A DNA stretch of 64,000 nucleotides from Azophilus sp965221465. GTDB taxonomy: Bacteria; Pseudomonadota; Gammaproteobacteria; Pseudomonadales; Azotimanducaceae. Position 1 is the stretch's first letter. Every line of letters begins with the position of its first letter. Below are positions 34,776-43,496 of the stretch, in pieces. The DNA lies in NCBI GenBank assembly GCA_965221465.1, contig OZ244892.1:4588001-4652000 (forward strand). The letters run 5' to 3'. Both the position numbers and the translations under genes were made by a program. The notes beneath the pieces were generated by a model. That model had not been told where the DNA came from. It saw nothing but the letters and a program-made list of their open reading frames with translations, and made no database searches.

Positions 34776-34862
34776 ATGAATGCCGGTGATCAAAGGAGAC
34801 TGATCGAACCCGCTGACTGGCGCCCTGATTCCTGGCAATTTCAGTCAGGGAGACAACGATGA
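34776..34862 (+). CDS. Small 28-aa ORF coupled to P450
   Basis: An ATG with a strong AGGAGG 9 nt upstream opens a 28-codon frame (starting MNAGDQRRLIEP) that ends in TGA overlapping the P450 ATG as ATGA. No family is recognised. It may be a leader peptide for translational coupling or the tail of a deleted gene. There is no hydrophobic segment. Confidence 0.4.
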   Translation: MNAGDQRRLIEPADWRPDSWQFQSGRQR

Positions 34863-36067
34863 CTAAAATCGAAGAACTTGAACTACCCTACTTAGACATG
34901 TTCAACCCGGAATTCGTCAAGGATCCACATGCTCACTATGCTAAAGCCCTTGAAGAATCCTGGATAGCCAGGTACGACGGCGGCTACGTGCTGCTGGATC
35001 AAGAGTCGATGAAGGACATTCTCAACGATCATGAGCGCGCGCCCACTATGTTCGACCACATCATCAAAGCCTGGGACGCAGAGGGCACACCCTGGGCGAA
35101 GTTTCAGATGGACCATCCGATTTCCAGAAATGATGAAAGTCACAAGCGCCTGAAGACGTTGGTCATGCCGGCATTTACGCCGAAAAAGGCGGATCAGTTT
35201 CGACCGCTCATGCGAAAGCGCATGGAAACGCTGATTGATGAGGTGGTCGATCAAGGCGAGGGCGACTTTGCGAAAGTGGCTCGACAATATCCGATAACGG
35301 TTATAGGCGTGCTGCTTGGTGTGCCCCTTGAAGATGTACCCCGGCTGGAGAAATGGCTCCTGGCCCTCGTTGAAGGTGCAAGTCAGGACGTAGGTAATCT
35401 GCCGCTCTTGAATGAGGCGGTTGTTGGATTGCTGGACTACGTGAGGCCGGTGATCGCGGACCGCAGGGCAGGGAATCGCAAGGATGATCTCCTGCAGGAC
35501 ATGATTGATGCCTGCGACAGTTCCGATGATTTCAGTGACGACGAACTGCATCATTATGTGATTGGGCTCTTGTCAGGTGGATATGACACGACGATGAATC
35601 AGTTGATTCATACGGTTCAGCGCATGTGCGAGTTTCCTGAAGAATGGGAAAAACTCGCCGCAGACCCGGAAGGCAGATCGAAAGCATTTATCGAAGAATC
35701 GCTGCGTTACAAGAGCATGTTTGGTGCGACCGCGAGAACGACTATCCAGGAATTCGAATACCGTGGTTTAACCTTTCCTGCCGGTATAATGCTGACGATA
35801 CCGTTGACATTTTCGGGGCTGGACCCCTCGAAAAACAGCTGTCCCATGGACTTTAATCCAGACCGGGAGAAGAAGCAGCATCTGGCCTTCGGTTCAGGAA
35901 TTCACTACTGCCCGGGAGTGTTTCTGGCGTACGCGCTCCTGCAGGAGGCGGTGCCGGTCATTGTGAAACGCCTGGCTCGGCCCAGGATTAATGGTGACCT
36001 GGAATATGTCGGACCGTTTGGGCCCTGGGCTGTTCGCGCGTTGCCAATCGAGTGGGACACGGATTGA
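34859..36067 (+). CDS. Cytochrome P450 (bacterial class I type)
   Basis: Heme monooxygenase, 402 aa, soluble. The heme-thiolate motif FGSGIHYCPG places Cys351, the K-helix motif is ESLR, and the I-helix oxygen-activation motif is GGYDTT. Bacterial P450s of this type need a ferredoxin and a reductase; the ferredoxin in this cluster carries a stop codon. It is translationally coupled to the small ORF before it. The substrate is unknown; the cluster suggests a terpenoid, steroid or other alicyclic compound. Confidence 0.95.
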   Translation: MTKIEELELPYLDMFNPEFVKDPHAHYAKALEESWIARYDGGYVLLDQESMKDILNDHERAPTMFDHIIKAWDAEGTPWAKFQMDHPISRNDESHKRLKTLVMPAFTPKKADQFRPLMRKRMETLIDEVVDQGEGDFAKVARQYPITVIGVLLGVPLEDVPRLEKWLLALVEGASQDVGNLPLLNEAVVGLLDYVRPVIADRRAGNRKDDLLQDMIDACDSSDDFSDDELHHYVIGLLSGGYDTTMNQLIHTVQRMCEFPEEWEKLAADPEGRSKAFIEESLRYKSMFGATARTTIQEFEYRGLTFPAGIMLTIPLTFSGLDPSKNSCPMDFNPDREKKQHLAFGSGIHYCPGVFLAYALLQEAVPVIVKRLARPRINGDLEYVGPFGPWAVRALPIEWDTD

Positions 36068-36220
36068 ACTAAGAATTGAAACTCACGAAAGAGATGTTGC
36101 ATGGAGATCTGCAGCAGTGCTTCACGCAGCTGGCGGGGCATCGTTGACCTTTCCATCCCAAAGCAGGCCAAACAATTGTGCAACAAGTGCATTGTTTCTC
36201 TATTGTTCAGTCATAAGTTC

Positions 36221-36811
36221 TCAGTCATCGGACGAATCTGGTGGTTGCATGAAGTTCATTTTCGGTCCTGCCCACCCGACATCCGGCGGCACCGCAAAAT
36301 CGAGCTTCATGACCATCATTGAGATGAGCCACACGCCCTCTGTCCTGGCGTACTCTTCAAAATACTGACCAGCGACCATGAGACTGCCATCTGCACTTGC
36401 GTACCGGGCTTCGAAATAGGTGATGCTTTCAGCTGTGTCGCCATCGACGTCAATGATCATGTTGTGCGGGAATTGGCGTATAAAAGTGGTGTTTCCTGGC
36501 ATCTTGTCAAAAGCCGCTTGGATTTGATCCTTGCCGACGACCTGCGTGAACTCACCCAGCTCCACGTAAGCATCGTCAGTATACAGGTTGGGTATATCTG
36601 AAAAACGACCCGTGTTGATGTAATGATGGTATGTGTATCTAAGCGTGCGGATCTCCTCGATATCTTCCAGGCGTTGGATTCGATTTTCGAGGCTGGAAGT
36701 ACGCGGTTTTTGCTCGACAACGTCAGCTTCTGACCACTCTGCAAAAGCAATAGATGTGAGACAAGGAAATAAAATGATGGTGGTGCAAAGCCTGGCGAAG
36801 AATTTCAGCAC
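36221..36811 (-). CDS. Exported SnoaL-like protein
   Basis: A 196-aa protein with a Sec signal peptide (MLKFFARLCTTIILFPCLTS, ending near AFA at residue 24), then a short coiled segment and an NTF2-like domain (IEEIRTLRYTYHHYINTGRF). Unlike the other SnoaL-like proteins here it should be periplasmic. It converges on the P450 gene with a 153-bp gap in which I see nothing else. The function is unknown. Confidence 0.82.
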   Translation of the reverse strand: MLKFFARLCTTIILFPCLTSIAFAEWSEADVVEQKPRTSSLENRIQRLEDIEEIRTLRYTYHHYINTGRFSDIPNLYTDDAYVELGEFTQVVGKDQIQAAFDKMPGNTTFIRQFPHNMIIDVDGDTAESITYFEARYASADGSLMVAGQYFEEYARTEGVWLISMMVMKLDFAVPPDVGWAGPKMNFMQPPDSSDD

Positions 36812-36859
36812 TGGTTCCTCCTAATACTATTTCTGGTTGTTATGTTCCCGCATAAAAAC

Positions 36860-36873
36860 TAATCGACTGATTA
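36860..36873. promoter_or_regulatory. Inverted repeat upstream of the exported SnoaL-like gene
   Basis: Perfect TAATC/GATTA arms with a 4-nt spacer lie 49 bp upstream of the minus-strand start. A second cluster of overlapping ATCAAT motifs follows at about 36908-36927, just before the broken SDR. Confidence 0.45.
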
Positions 36874-36960
36874 AAAACTCTTGAAATTGAATTGTAACGG
36901 CTCTATTATCAATCGATCAATCAATTACCTGCTGTTCAGGTTGGTAGTTGTTGACTGGTA

Positions 36961-37330
36961 CAACCATTGGGGAGACTGGACATTCTGGTCAATGTCGCAG
37001 GCGCTTTTGGATCTTCGAGAAGCATTCTAGAGGCCACAGAAGAAGATTTTGATTTTGAGATGGGTGTTAACGGCAAGGGCGCTTGCTCTGGACTGGGGCA
37101 AGAGTCGTATAACGGTCAGCGCGCTTGCCCCGGGACTTATCCGAACGGCGATGGCGAGAGATGGTTTTGAAAAACCCGAACTCACAGAGATGCTCACGGT
37201 AGGAACACCAACTGATCAATTTGGTGTGCCAGCCGATATTGCCCGAGCGGTGTTGTTCCTTGCCGCCGATGAAGCGGGGTTCATTACTGGGCATACCCTC
37301 CCGGTCGATGGCGGGATGGCGGCGGTCTAG
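36961..37330 (+). pseudogene. Short-chain dehydrogenase remnant, N-terminus and active site deleted
   Basis: The first frame reads GRLDILVNVAGAFG, an SDR mid-region, up to about 37080. A second frame then reads ALDWGKSRITVSALAPG through GFITGHTLPVDGGMAAV, an SDR C-terminus. The Rossmann nucleotide-binding segment before it is missing, and the roughly 60-70 residues between the two pieces, which should hold the catalytic Ser and YxxxK, are also gone. It cannot be functional. It is followed 41 bp later by the LuxE-like gene. Confidence 0.85.
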
Positions 37331-37371
37331 TGCGCCATTCCCAAGCAGAGCGAGTGTAATGTGGACGCAAG

Positions 37372-38802
37372 ATGAGTGATGTCGGACCAACAGCAGAGAG
37401 CCTCTCAGCAGAGATCATCCGGTTCTGTGATGATCCTGATTCCTATTTTGGCGGTTCCGAATCCGCTATGCATTCGATTTCTCGGGAACGATTACACGCC
37501 TTGCAGTTGGAGGGGCTGAAGTTTCGCTTTGGGTCTCTTGTTGAAGTGATTCCAATGTTGCAACAACTGGCCCGCAACACATCGACTCAAAATATCGATG
37601 CTTTAGAAGATGTGATTCCCGTGCTCTTCAAGCACACCATGTACAAGTCCTACCCGCCGGTCCTTCTGCAGAAAAATCGATTTGCGGATATCAACAAATT
37701 CATCTCCAAGCTCACGACTTTCGACCTGAGTCATATTGATGTTGCGCACTGTCAGTCACTCGACGAGTGGTTTGCGGTGATGGATCAGGAAACTGAGCTT
37801 GTGCTAAGCCATTCATCGGGCACGTCGGGCACAATGTCATTTCTTCCCAGGTCCAGGAATGAATGGAATAAGCAAACACGAGTGCTCGCCTCAGCAGTAA
37901 GAGAAGCGTCGGATGGTAAGAGTGACGAAATCTTTTGTGTCTACCCTTACTTTCGCAGCGGTGCCAGCGCGCACCTGCGGATGAATGATTTCACTGTGCA
38001 ACACATCGTCGGCGACGAGGCGCACTTTCTAGCCGCTTATCCCGAAAGAATGAGTTCCGACGTACTCTACTTGGCCGCGCGGATTCGGGCAGCCAAGGCG
38101 AAGGGTGAACTTGATCGGCTGGAAATCAATCCTATTTTGCGTGCGCGCCTGGAAGAAAACGAACGACGGCAAAAGGACATGCAGGCGCATCTTGGTGAGT
38201 TTTTTGAGCGCATTATCAATGACCTCAAAGGTAAGCGCGTTTACTTTGGTGGCACATGGAATCTGCTGCACAACCTTGCCCTGCAGGGGTTAGAAAAGGG
38301 GCAGGAAGCGGTATTCGCACCAGACTCGTTCATATTGAGCGCCGGTGGTGCGAAAGGTATGACGCCCCCGGAAAACTGGCAGGACGATGTCTGTCGGTTC
38401 ATGGGTATCGATCAGATCCGGATGGCCTACGGAATGTCGGAGGTGGGAGCGTCCCATAATATGTGCAAGGAAGGCCATTATCATCTGTCACCGGTCGCCA
38501 TTACCTTTGTACTCGACCCCGACACCGGCGAAAACCTGCCTAGGCAAGGACGCGTGACCGGGCGCGCGGCATTTTTTGATCTGGGCGCGGAATGTCACTG
38601 GGGAGGCTTCATTACGGGTGATGAAATCACGGTCAACTGGTCCGACTATTGTCCCTGTGGACGCCAGAGCCACTTCATCGAGGGCCAGATTGAGCGATAT
38701 AGCGACAAACGTGGTGGTGATGACAAGATCAGCTGTGCTGCAACGGAGAATGCGCACAAGGAAGCTCTGGATTTTCTCACCGATTTTGAGCAGCACGCAT
38801 AA
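37372..38802 (+). CDS. LuxE-type acyl-protein synthetase, copy 1
   Basis: Predicted to activate a carboxylic acid with ATP and pass the acyl group to the LuxC-type reductase. The 476-aa product has the adenylation motif HSSGTSGT (near 143-150), YGMSE (near 358), a PaaK-like CPCGRQ motif near the C-terminus and a conserved KISC (Cys455) that could accept the acyl group. It is longer than Vibrio LuxE (about 370 aa), so specificity probably differs. The stop overlaps the LuxC-like start as TAATG. A second pair is encoded at 58085-61040. Confidence 0.85.
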   Translation: MSDVGPTAESLSAEIIRFCDDPDSYFGGSESAMHSISRERLHALQLEGLKFRFGSLVEVIPMLQQLARNTSTQNIDALEDVIPVLFKHTMYKSYPPVLLQKNRFADINKFISKLTTFDLSHIDVAHCQSLDEWFAVMDQETELVLSHSSGTSGTMSFLPRSRNEWNKQTRVLASAVREASDGKSDEIFCVYPYFRSGASAHLRMNDFTVQHIVGDEAHFLAAYPERMSSDVLYLAARIRAAKAKGELDRLEINPILRARLEENERRQKDMQAHLGEFFERIINDLKGKRVYFGGTWNLLHNLALQGLEKGQEAVFAPDSFILSAGGAKGMTPPENWQDDVCRFMGIDQIRMAYGMSEVGASHNMCKEGHYHLSPVAITFVLDPDTGENLPRQGRVTGRAAFFDLGAECHWGGFITGDEITVNWSDYCPCGRQSHFIEGQIERYSDKRGGDDKISCAATENAHKEALDFLTDFEQHA

Positions 38803-40280
38803 TGATGCCAGGCGCCGAAGATCAACCGGTTGCACCACTGATCATTCGTGGTGAAGTCATTAAGGACAACCTTATTGAGGTTGGCGGGCGCGGTGGAGAT
38901 CTGAACTTTCTGACACCCGATGTGAACCATTATCTGGAGCGCATTCCATTGGGTGACCCGCTCAATATGGCGGATCTATACGAAATCAGTTTTGACGACA
39001 TCGTCGATTATCTGGCCCAGCTAGGTGAAGCGCTCGATTTCGAAACCAATGAGCATCTCCGGCTGGCCTGCCAGCTTTCTTATCTAACTGCGCCTACAAC
39101 CCCGCCTATGGTTGACTACAGCTATGCGACTCTGGCGTCGGTTTTTGATCCGAAGCTTGTTAGAGAGCAGGCAGATAAGCTGATCGGCATTCCCTATCTT
39201 GAGGGCTGGGTCGAGGAAGAACGTGAAGGTGGCATAAAACTCAAAACCCGTTGTTTTGGTGCAAGAACTCTGCACATTGTGGCGGGAAATGCGCCGACGA
39301 TTTCGGCCATGACTATTGTGCGAAATGCGATTTTAAGAAGTGATGCCATAATCAAGACGCCGTCCAACGACCCATTTACGGCGCTCGCCATTGCCCGAAC
39401 CATGTGCGAGATAGCACCGGATCATCCGTTAACCCGGCACCTGACGGTTGGCTATTGGCGAGGCGGCGACGAAGTCCTGGAGGAAAATCTTTATCAGCCA
39501 CACAACATAGAAAAAATTGTGGCCTGGGGTGGCTATGCCTCGGTGAAGCACGTTACCAAGTACATTCAGCCCGGGTTGGAGCTGATTTCACTGGACCCTA
39601 AACGGAGCATCAGTATCGTTGGTCACGAAGCCTTCGAGAGCATTGATACCATGAAAGACGTGGCTCTTCGTTTGGCGGCTGATTTTGGTGGCATGAACCA
39701 GGTAGGGTGTGTATGTGCCCGGACAGTTTATGTGCAGAGCGGCACGGATGATGACGGACTGGAAAAATTGAACCAGTTTGGCCAAATGGCCTACGACGCG
39801 CTTGGGCAGCTGCCCGATTCCTTCAGTACTAAACCTAAGAAAATGGACGTAGAACTGATCGACCACCTTGAAGCCCTGCGTTTATCGGAAGACTGGTACA
39901 AGGTTATTGGTGGTGAAGACCAGGAGGGCGCAGTGATTGTTTCACAGCTCCCGGAACCGGTGCATTTCGCAAACCTGTTAAACGATCGAATAGCCAACCT
40001 GGTGCCGGTTGATGACATTGAGGAGGCTACCAAGGCGGCCAACGCTTACACTCAGACTGTGGGTGTCTACCCTGAGTCTCTGAAACTGGATCTAGTGAAC
40101 CTGCTACCTCTTTATGGCGCCCAACGTTTTGTTTCGCTTGGCTACGCCTGTTCGAGCACCATGGCATCACCCCAGGACGGTGTTGAGACCTTGCGCCGCA
40201 TGGGCAAGTGGATCACGAATGAAGAAAGCAGCCCCGAAACTGTCATCCCGCCCTGGCATTACGGAACAAAACTCTCCTGA
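38802..40280 (+). CDS. LuxC-type acyl-CoA/acyl-protein reductase, copy 1
   Basis: NAD(P)H-dependent reductase that takes an acyl group on a Cys and releases an aldehyde. The 492-aa protein resembles the LuxC family: IIRGEVIKDN near the start, IVAGNAPTISAMTIVRNAIL, KTPSNDPFTALAIARTM, and the presumed catalytic Cys in NQVGCVCARTVYV near residue 300. It is translationally coupled to the LuxE-like gene. No LuxD-type thioesterase is visible, so free acids would enter through the LuxE partner. Confidence 0.87.
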   Translation: MMPGAEDQPVAPLIIRGEVIKDNLIEVGGRGGDLNFLTPDVNHYLERIPLGDPLNMADLYEISFDDIVDYLAQLGEALDFETNEHLRLACQLSYLTAPTTPPMVDYSYATLASVFDPKLVREQADKLIGIPYLEGWVEEEREGGIKLKTRCFGARTLHIVAGNAPTISAMTIVRNAILRSDAIIKTPSNDPFTALAIARTMCEIAPDHPLTRHLTVGYWRGGDEVLEENLYQPHNIEKIVAWGGYASVKHVTKYIQPGLELISLDPKRSISIVGHEAFESIDTMKDVALRLAADFGGMNQVGCVCARTVYVQSGTDDDGLEKLNQFGQMAYDALGQLPDSFSTKPKKMDVELIDHLEALRLSEDWYKVIGGEDQEGAVIVSQLPEPVHFANLLNDRIANLVPVDDIEEATKAANAYTQTVGVYPESLKLDLVNLLPLYGAQRFVSLGYACSSTMASPQDGVETLRRMGKWITNEESSPETVIPPWHYGTKLS

Positions 40281-40290
40281 AGATTGAGAC

Positions 40291-41217
40291 ATGATCGAAA
40301 ACTTCACATCTCAAGACGTGCCCGACCAATCCGGGAAGACCTTTTTTATTACGGGTGCCAACACTGGTATTGGTTTTGAGGCGGCAATGACGTTTGCAAA
40401 GAAGGGCGCCAGGGTCATATTGGGTTGTCGTAATCTCGACAAAGGCCAGCATGCGTTAACGCGAATAGCGCAAGCTTATCCAGGTGCGGAGGTTGCACTT
40501 GTGCAACTTGATCTGATGGACCTTGAGTCAGTCCGCCAAGCGGCGGAACAGGTTCTGCAAGAGCCGCGACTGGATGTGCTCGTCAACAATGCAGGCATTA
40601 TGGGTGTCGAGAAGACGTTGACAAAAGACGGCTTTGAGCCTCATTTCGGTGTCAATCATCTGGCGCACTTTGCGCTAACGGCACAGCTATTGCCACTGCT
40701 CGAATCCACGACGAGCAGTCGCATCGTGACAATCTCGAGTGTTGGCCACAAGCAAGGTGATCGTGACCTTTATTGGGATGACATCAACGCAGAAGTTGAG
40801 TACACCCCGAACAAGCGATACTTCGCCAGCAAGCTTGCTAATCTGTTATTTACCTATGAACTGGATCGTCGACTGCGAGGTAAGGGGTCGACAACCATTG
40901 CGGTTGCTGCTCACCCCGGCGGTGCTATCACGGAGTTAACCAGTCATACCGTTGGTTTCCTTGGTCTGCTGTTCAGAGCGATCCAGTTCTTTGGCCGGCC
41001 ATTTATGAATTCTGCGGAGCAAGGTGCCTGGCCGACAGAACTTGCTGCAACGGCCCCAGGTGTTGAAGGTGGCCAGTACTTCGGTCCGAGTAAGTACAAC
41101 GAGACATCCGGTACCGCATGCCAGGTGGATTCGATCCCTGAGAGCAAAGATATGGAAAGGGCCCAGCGTCTCTGGGATCTCAGCATCAAGATGACAGGAG
41201 TTGATCCCTCATTGTGA
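40291..41217 (+). CDS. Short-chain dehydrogenase (retinol-dehydrogenase-like)
   Basis: A 308-aa NAD(P)-dependent oxidoreductase. The cofactor motif TGANTGIG is at residues 21-28, NNAGIM follows, and the catalytic Tyr/Lys is in RYFASKLANLL. The longer C-terminal part and GANTGIGFE resemble the retinol dehydrogenase/protochlorophyllide reductase group that acts on bulky isoprenoid or polycyclic alcohols. It lies 10 bp after the LuxC-like gene and overlaps the next gene by 4 bp. It could reduce the aldehyde made by the LuxEC pair. Confidence 0.9.
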   Translation: MIENFTSQDVPDQSGKTFFITGANTGIGFEAAMTFAKKGARVILGCRNLDKGQHALTRIAQAYPGAEVALVQLDLMDLESVRQAAEQVLQEPRLDVLVNNAGIMGVEKTLTKDGFEPHFGVNHLAHFALTAQLLPLLESTTSSRIVTISSVGHKQGDRDLYWDDINAEVEYTPNKRYFASKLANLLFTYELDRRLRGKGSTTIAVAAHPGGAITELTSHTVGFLGLLFRAIQFFGRPFMNSAEQGAWPTELAATAPGVEGGQYFGPSKYNETSGTACQVDSIPESKDMERAQRLWDLSIKMTGVDPSL

Positions 41218-41798
41218 ACAACGAAGAATTGACGCGCGAGGTAGACCGGCTACGGTCCAGAGAAGAAATCAAGCAGGTGATGAGCCTTTATCTCGACATG
41301 GCAGATCGAGCAGATCAGTTGGGTCAAGCGAACGAATGCTTCCATGAAGATGCGCTGTTCGTTTTTCAGAAAGGCAGCGATCCGGTTCCGGCGCGGGATT
41401 TTTTCACTGCGGCTGCAGAAAATGCAGAGCTCACAGGTTTCTTTCAAAGCCAGCACTATTGGTCGAATCCAATGATTCGCTTTATCAATGACGATGAGGC
41501 GGTTGCACAGTTTTACTTGTGGGCCCAGCACCTGGTACCGGCAGATAGCCCGGATTCCCCTCCCTACTTCCCGACCACAGGCGAAGACTATGGATTGGTT
41601 ATTGGGGCACGTTATTTCGATATCTTCACGCGTAGAAACGGGCAATGGAAAATTGCGAAGAGGGAGTTGTACTTCGAATGGGATGCGCGAATCGATCCTT
41701 CACTGATACGTGGGCCGTTAGCTTCGGGGCGGAAGCTGGTGCCGAGCGAGTATCTCGAATATCGGCCTGACGGAGCGCGCACGCGCGAACACAAATGA
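41214..41798 (+). CDS. SnoaL-like protein, tandem paralogue 1
   Basis: A 194-aa NTF2-fold protein starting with GTG in a GTGA overlap with the SDR stop. Its N-terminal region (YLDMADRADQLGQANECFHE) closely matches the next gene, showing a tandem duplication. The end (WKIAKRELYFEWDARIDPS) is also shared. It could be an isomerase, hydratase or binding protein, perhaps working as a heteromer with its neighbour. Confidence 0.86.
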   Translation: MNNEELTREVDRLRSREEIKQVMSLYLDMADRADQLGQANECFHEDALFVFQKGSDPVPARDFFTAAAENAELTGFFQSQHYWSNPMIRFINDDEAVAQFYLWAQHLVPADSPDSPPYFPTTGEDYGLVIGARYFDIFTRRNGQWKIAKRELYFEWDARIDPSLIRGPLASGRKLVPSEYLEYRPDGARTREHK

Positions 41799-42349
41799 AG
41801 CGTGAAGATCTGATTTCTGAAATTCAGGCGCTCAAAGATCGACAAGAAATTGAACAGCTCCTGTATCACTACCTCGATCTTGCCGATCGCTGTGATCAAC
41901 TTGGCCAGGCGCGTGAGTGTTTTCACGAAGATGGTCTGTTCGTTTATCAGAAAGGCAACGAACCAGTGCTTGCCAAAGATTTCTTTGAGCAGGCTGCGTC
42001 TGATGCGTCTTTGGGCGCCGGTTTTGTGCAGACCATGCATTATCTGACCAATGTCATGATCCGCCTGTTTGGCGACACGGCGGTTTCGCAATCCTACATT
42101 TTTGCACAGCACCTGATTGCCAAAGATTGCCCAGATCTCCCTCCACACTTTCCCAATCTAGGCAGAGAGTATGGGCTTTTGATCGGTGCCAGATACGACG
42201 ACTTACTTACGAAGCGAAACGGTAGGTGGCGCCTCGCCAGAAGAGAGCTCAACTATGAATGGGATGCGCGTATTGATCCATCACAAATGAGCGGACCGCT
42301 TTCCAGCCATCGTGAGTTTGTTCCCAGCGAATTCTGGGATCCAACCTAA
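41795..42349 (+). CDS. SnoaL-like protein, tandem paralogue 2
   Basis: A 184-aa paralogue of the preceding protein (YLDLADRCDQLGQARECFHE) with an ATGA overlap. It retains the MHYLTN segment also seen in the 30869 protein (MHHLTN), which the first tandem copy has changed to QHYWSN. That difference may mark divergence of function. Confidence 0.86.
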   Translation: MKREDLISEIQALKDRQEIEQLLYHYLDLADRCDQLGQARECFHEDGLFVYQKGNEPVLAKDFFEQAASDASLGAGFVQTMHYLTNVMIRLFGDTAVSQSYIFAQHLIAKDCPDLPPHFPNLGREYGLLIGARYDDLLTKRNGRWRLARRELNYEWDARIDPSQMSGPLSSHREFVPSEFWDPT

Positions 42350-42374
42350 GACTGGCTGCCACAGAGCTAAGACC

Positions 42375-43487
42375 ATGGTAAAGCAAACCGATATGCTTTC
42401 GGAAAAATACGTTCAGTCGAGTACGGATGGGATCGAGGCGTCGCTCGCTGAATTCTTCGCTTCTGCAATCCCCAATGCCAGTGACGTCGCGATCACATCG
42501 ATCGATGTGCCACCTGCCGACAGTGGCTTTTCTGCCGAAAACTTCTTTGTCGACCTCGAGTGGGTCGAGAAGGGTGAAAACAGAGGGGCTCGTTATGTCG
42601 TAAGGCGACAGGCAGGGCGCGAAATGTTCCCGGGCAAAGATTTCAGCCAGGAACGACGTATCCAGGAAGTGTTGTCAACAAAGACGGATTCGCCAGTGCC
42701 GAAAATTGTTGGATTCGACGACGGCGCTGAACAATTAGGCGCGCCGTTTTATGTCATGGAATACCTGAAGGGTTCAACACCACCTGCAGCCTCGCCTCAT
42801 GAGACGGGAATGCTGGTTGAGCTCTCTGAAGATGCAAGACGCAAACTCTGGTTTTCCGGTCTGGCCGAACTTGGCCGGTTACATCGGCTCGATCCGATGG
42901 ATATTGGCCTGGACTTTGTTTCGAGCCCGGCAGCGGACGGCTCGCAACTCACCTCCACGCTGGATTACTGGGAGGAACACTATCTAACAGGTTCGGAACC
43001 GAACCCGCTCCCATTGATGATTGAAGTGATGAGCTGGTTACGAGAAAACCATCCAGATGAAGAACCTCTTAAGCTGATTTGGGGTGACTCCCGAATCGGC
43101 AATATGTTGTTCGATGATGATCAGAATTGTGTGGGCATCGTCGATTGGGAATTGGCCTCGCTCGGTGACCCGCTGCAGGATCTCGCTTACTGGACTTATT
43201 CGGAAGACCACTATATTCACATAGCGGCCAACGGTGCACTGCCGGGCTGGCCGACGATGGATGAGACCATTGCAGCCTATGAATCCGTACGCGGTGAAAC
43301 CGTCGATAGAATGCGGCTTGAGTATTACCGATTGGTTGCCGGGTACTGGATTATCTGTACGTTGAATCAGCTGGTTAACATCAAGAAGGACGTCGGGCAG
43401 TTTCCGCCGGAGCTCGAAGTCACCGAAGAGGCCTTTACGCCTGTGTCGTTTCTTCGCTCGGAGTTCGAATCTACTAAAGTGAACTGA
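42375..43487 (+). CDS. APH-like phosphotransferase family protein
   Basis: A 370-aa protein with an aminoglycoside-phosphotransferase/choline-kinase fold: N-lobe with RYVVRRQ and the hinge FYVMEYLKG, catalytic loop WGDSRIGNML and metal motif IVDWELA. The catalytic loop has Trp where most members have His. This family member type is common next to acyl-CoA and sterol/terpene catabolic genes, often with unknown substrate. The start at 42375 is 25 bp after the SnoaL gene stop. Confidence 0.85.
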   Translation: MVKQTDMLSEKYVQSSTDGIEASLAEFFASAIPNASDVAITSIDVPPADSGFSAENFFVDLEWVEKGENRGARYVVRRQAGREMFPGKDFSQERRIQEVLSTKTDSPVPKIVGFDDGAEQLGAPFYVMEYLKGSTPPAASPHETGMLVELSEDARRKLWFSGLAELGRLHRLDPMDIGLDFVSSPAADGSQLTSTLDYWEEHYLTGSEPNPLPLMIEVMSWLRENHPDEEPLKLIWGDSRIGNMLFDDDQNCVGIVDWELASLGDPLQDLAYWTYSEDHYIHIAANGALPGWPTMDETIAAYESVRGETVDRMRLEYYRLVAGYWIICTLNQLVNIKKDVGQFPPELEVTEEAFTPVSFLRSEFESTKVN

Positions 43488-43496
43488 GCCACTCGA

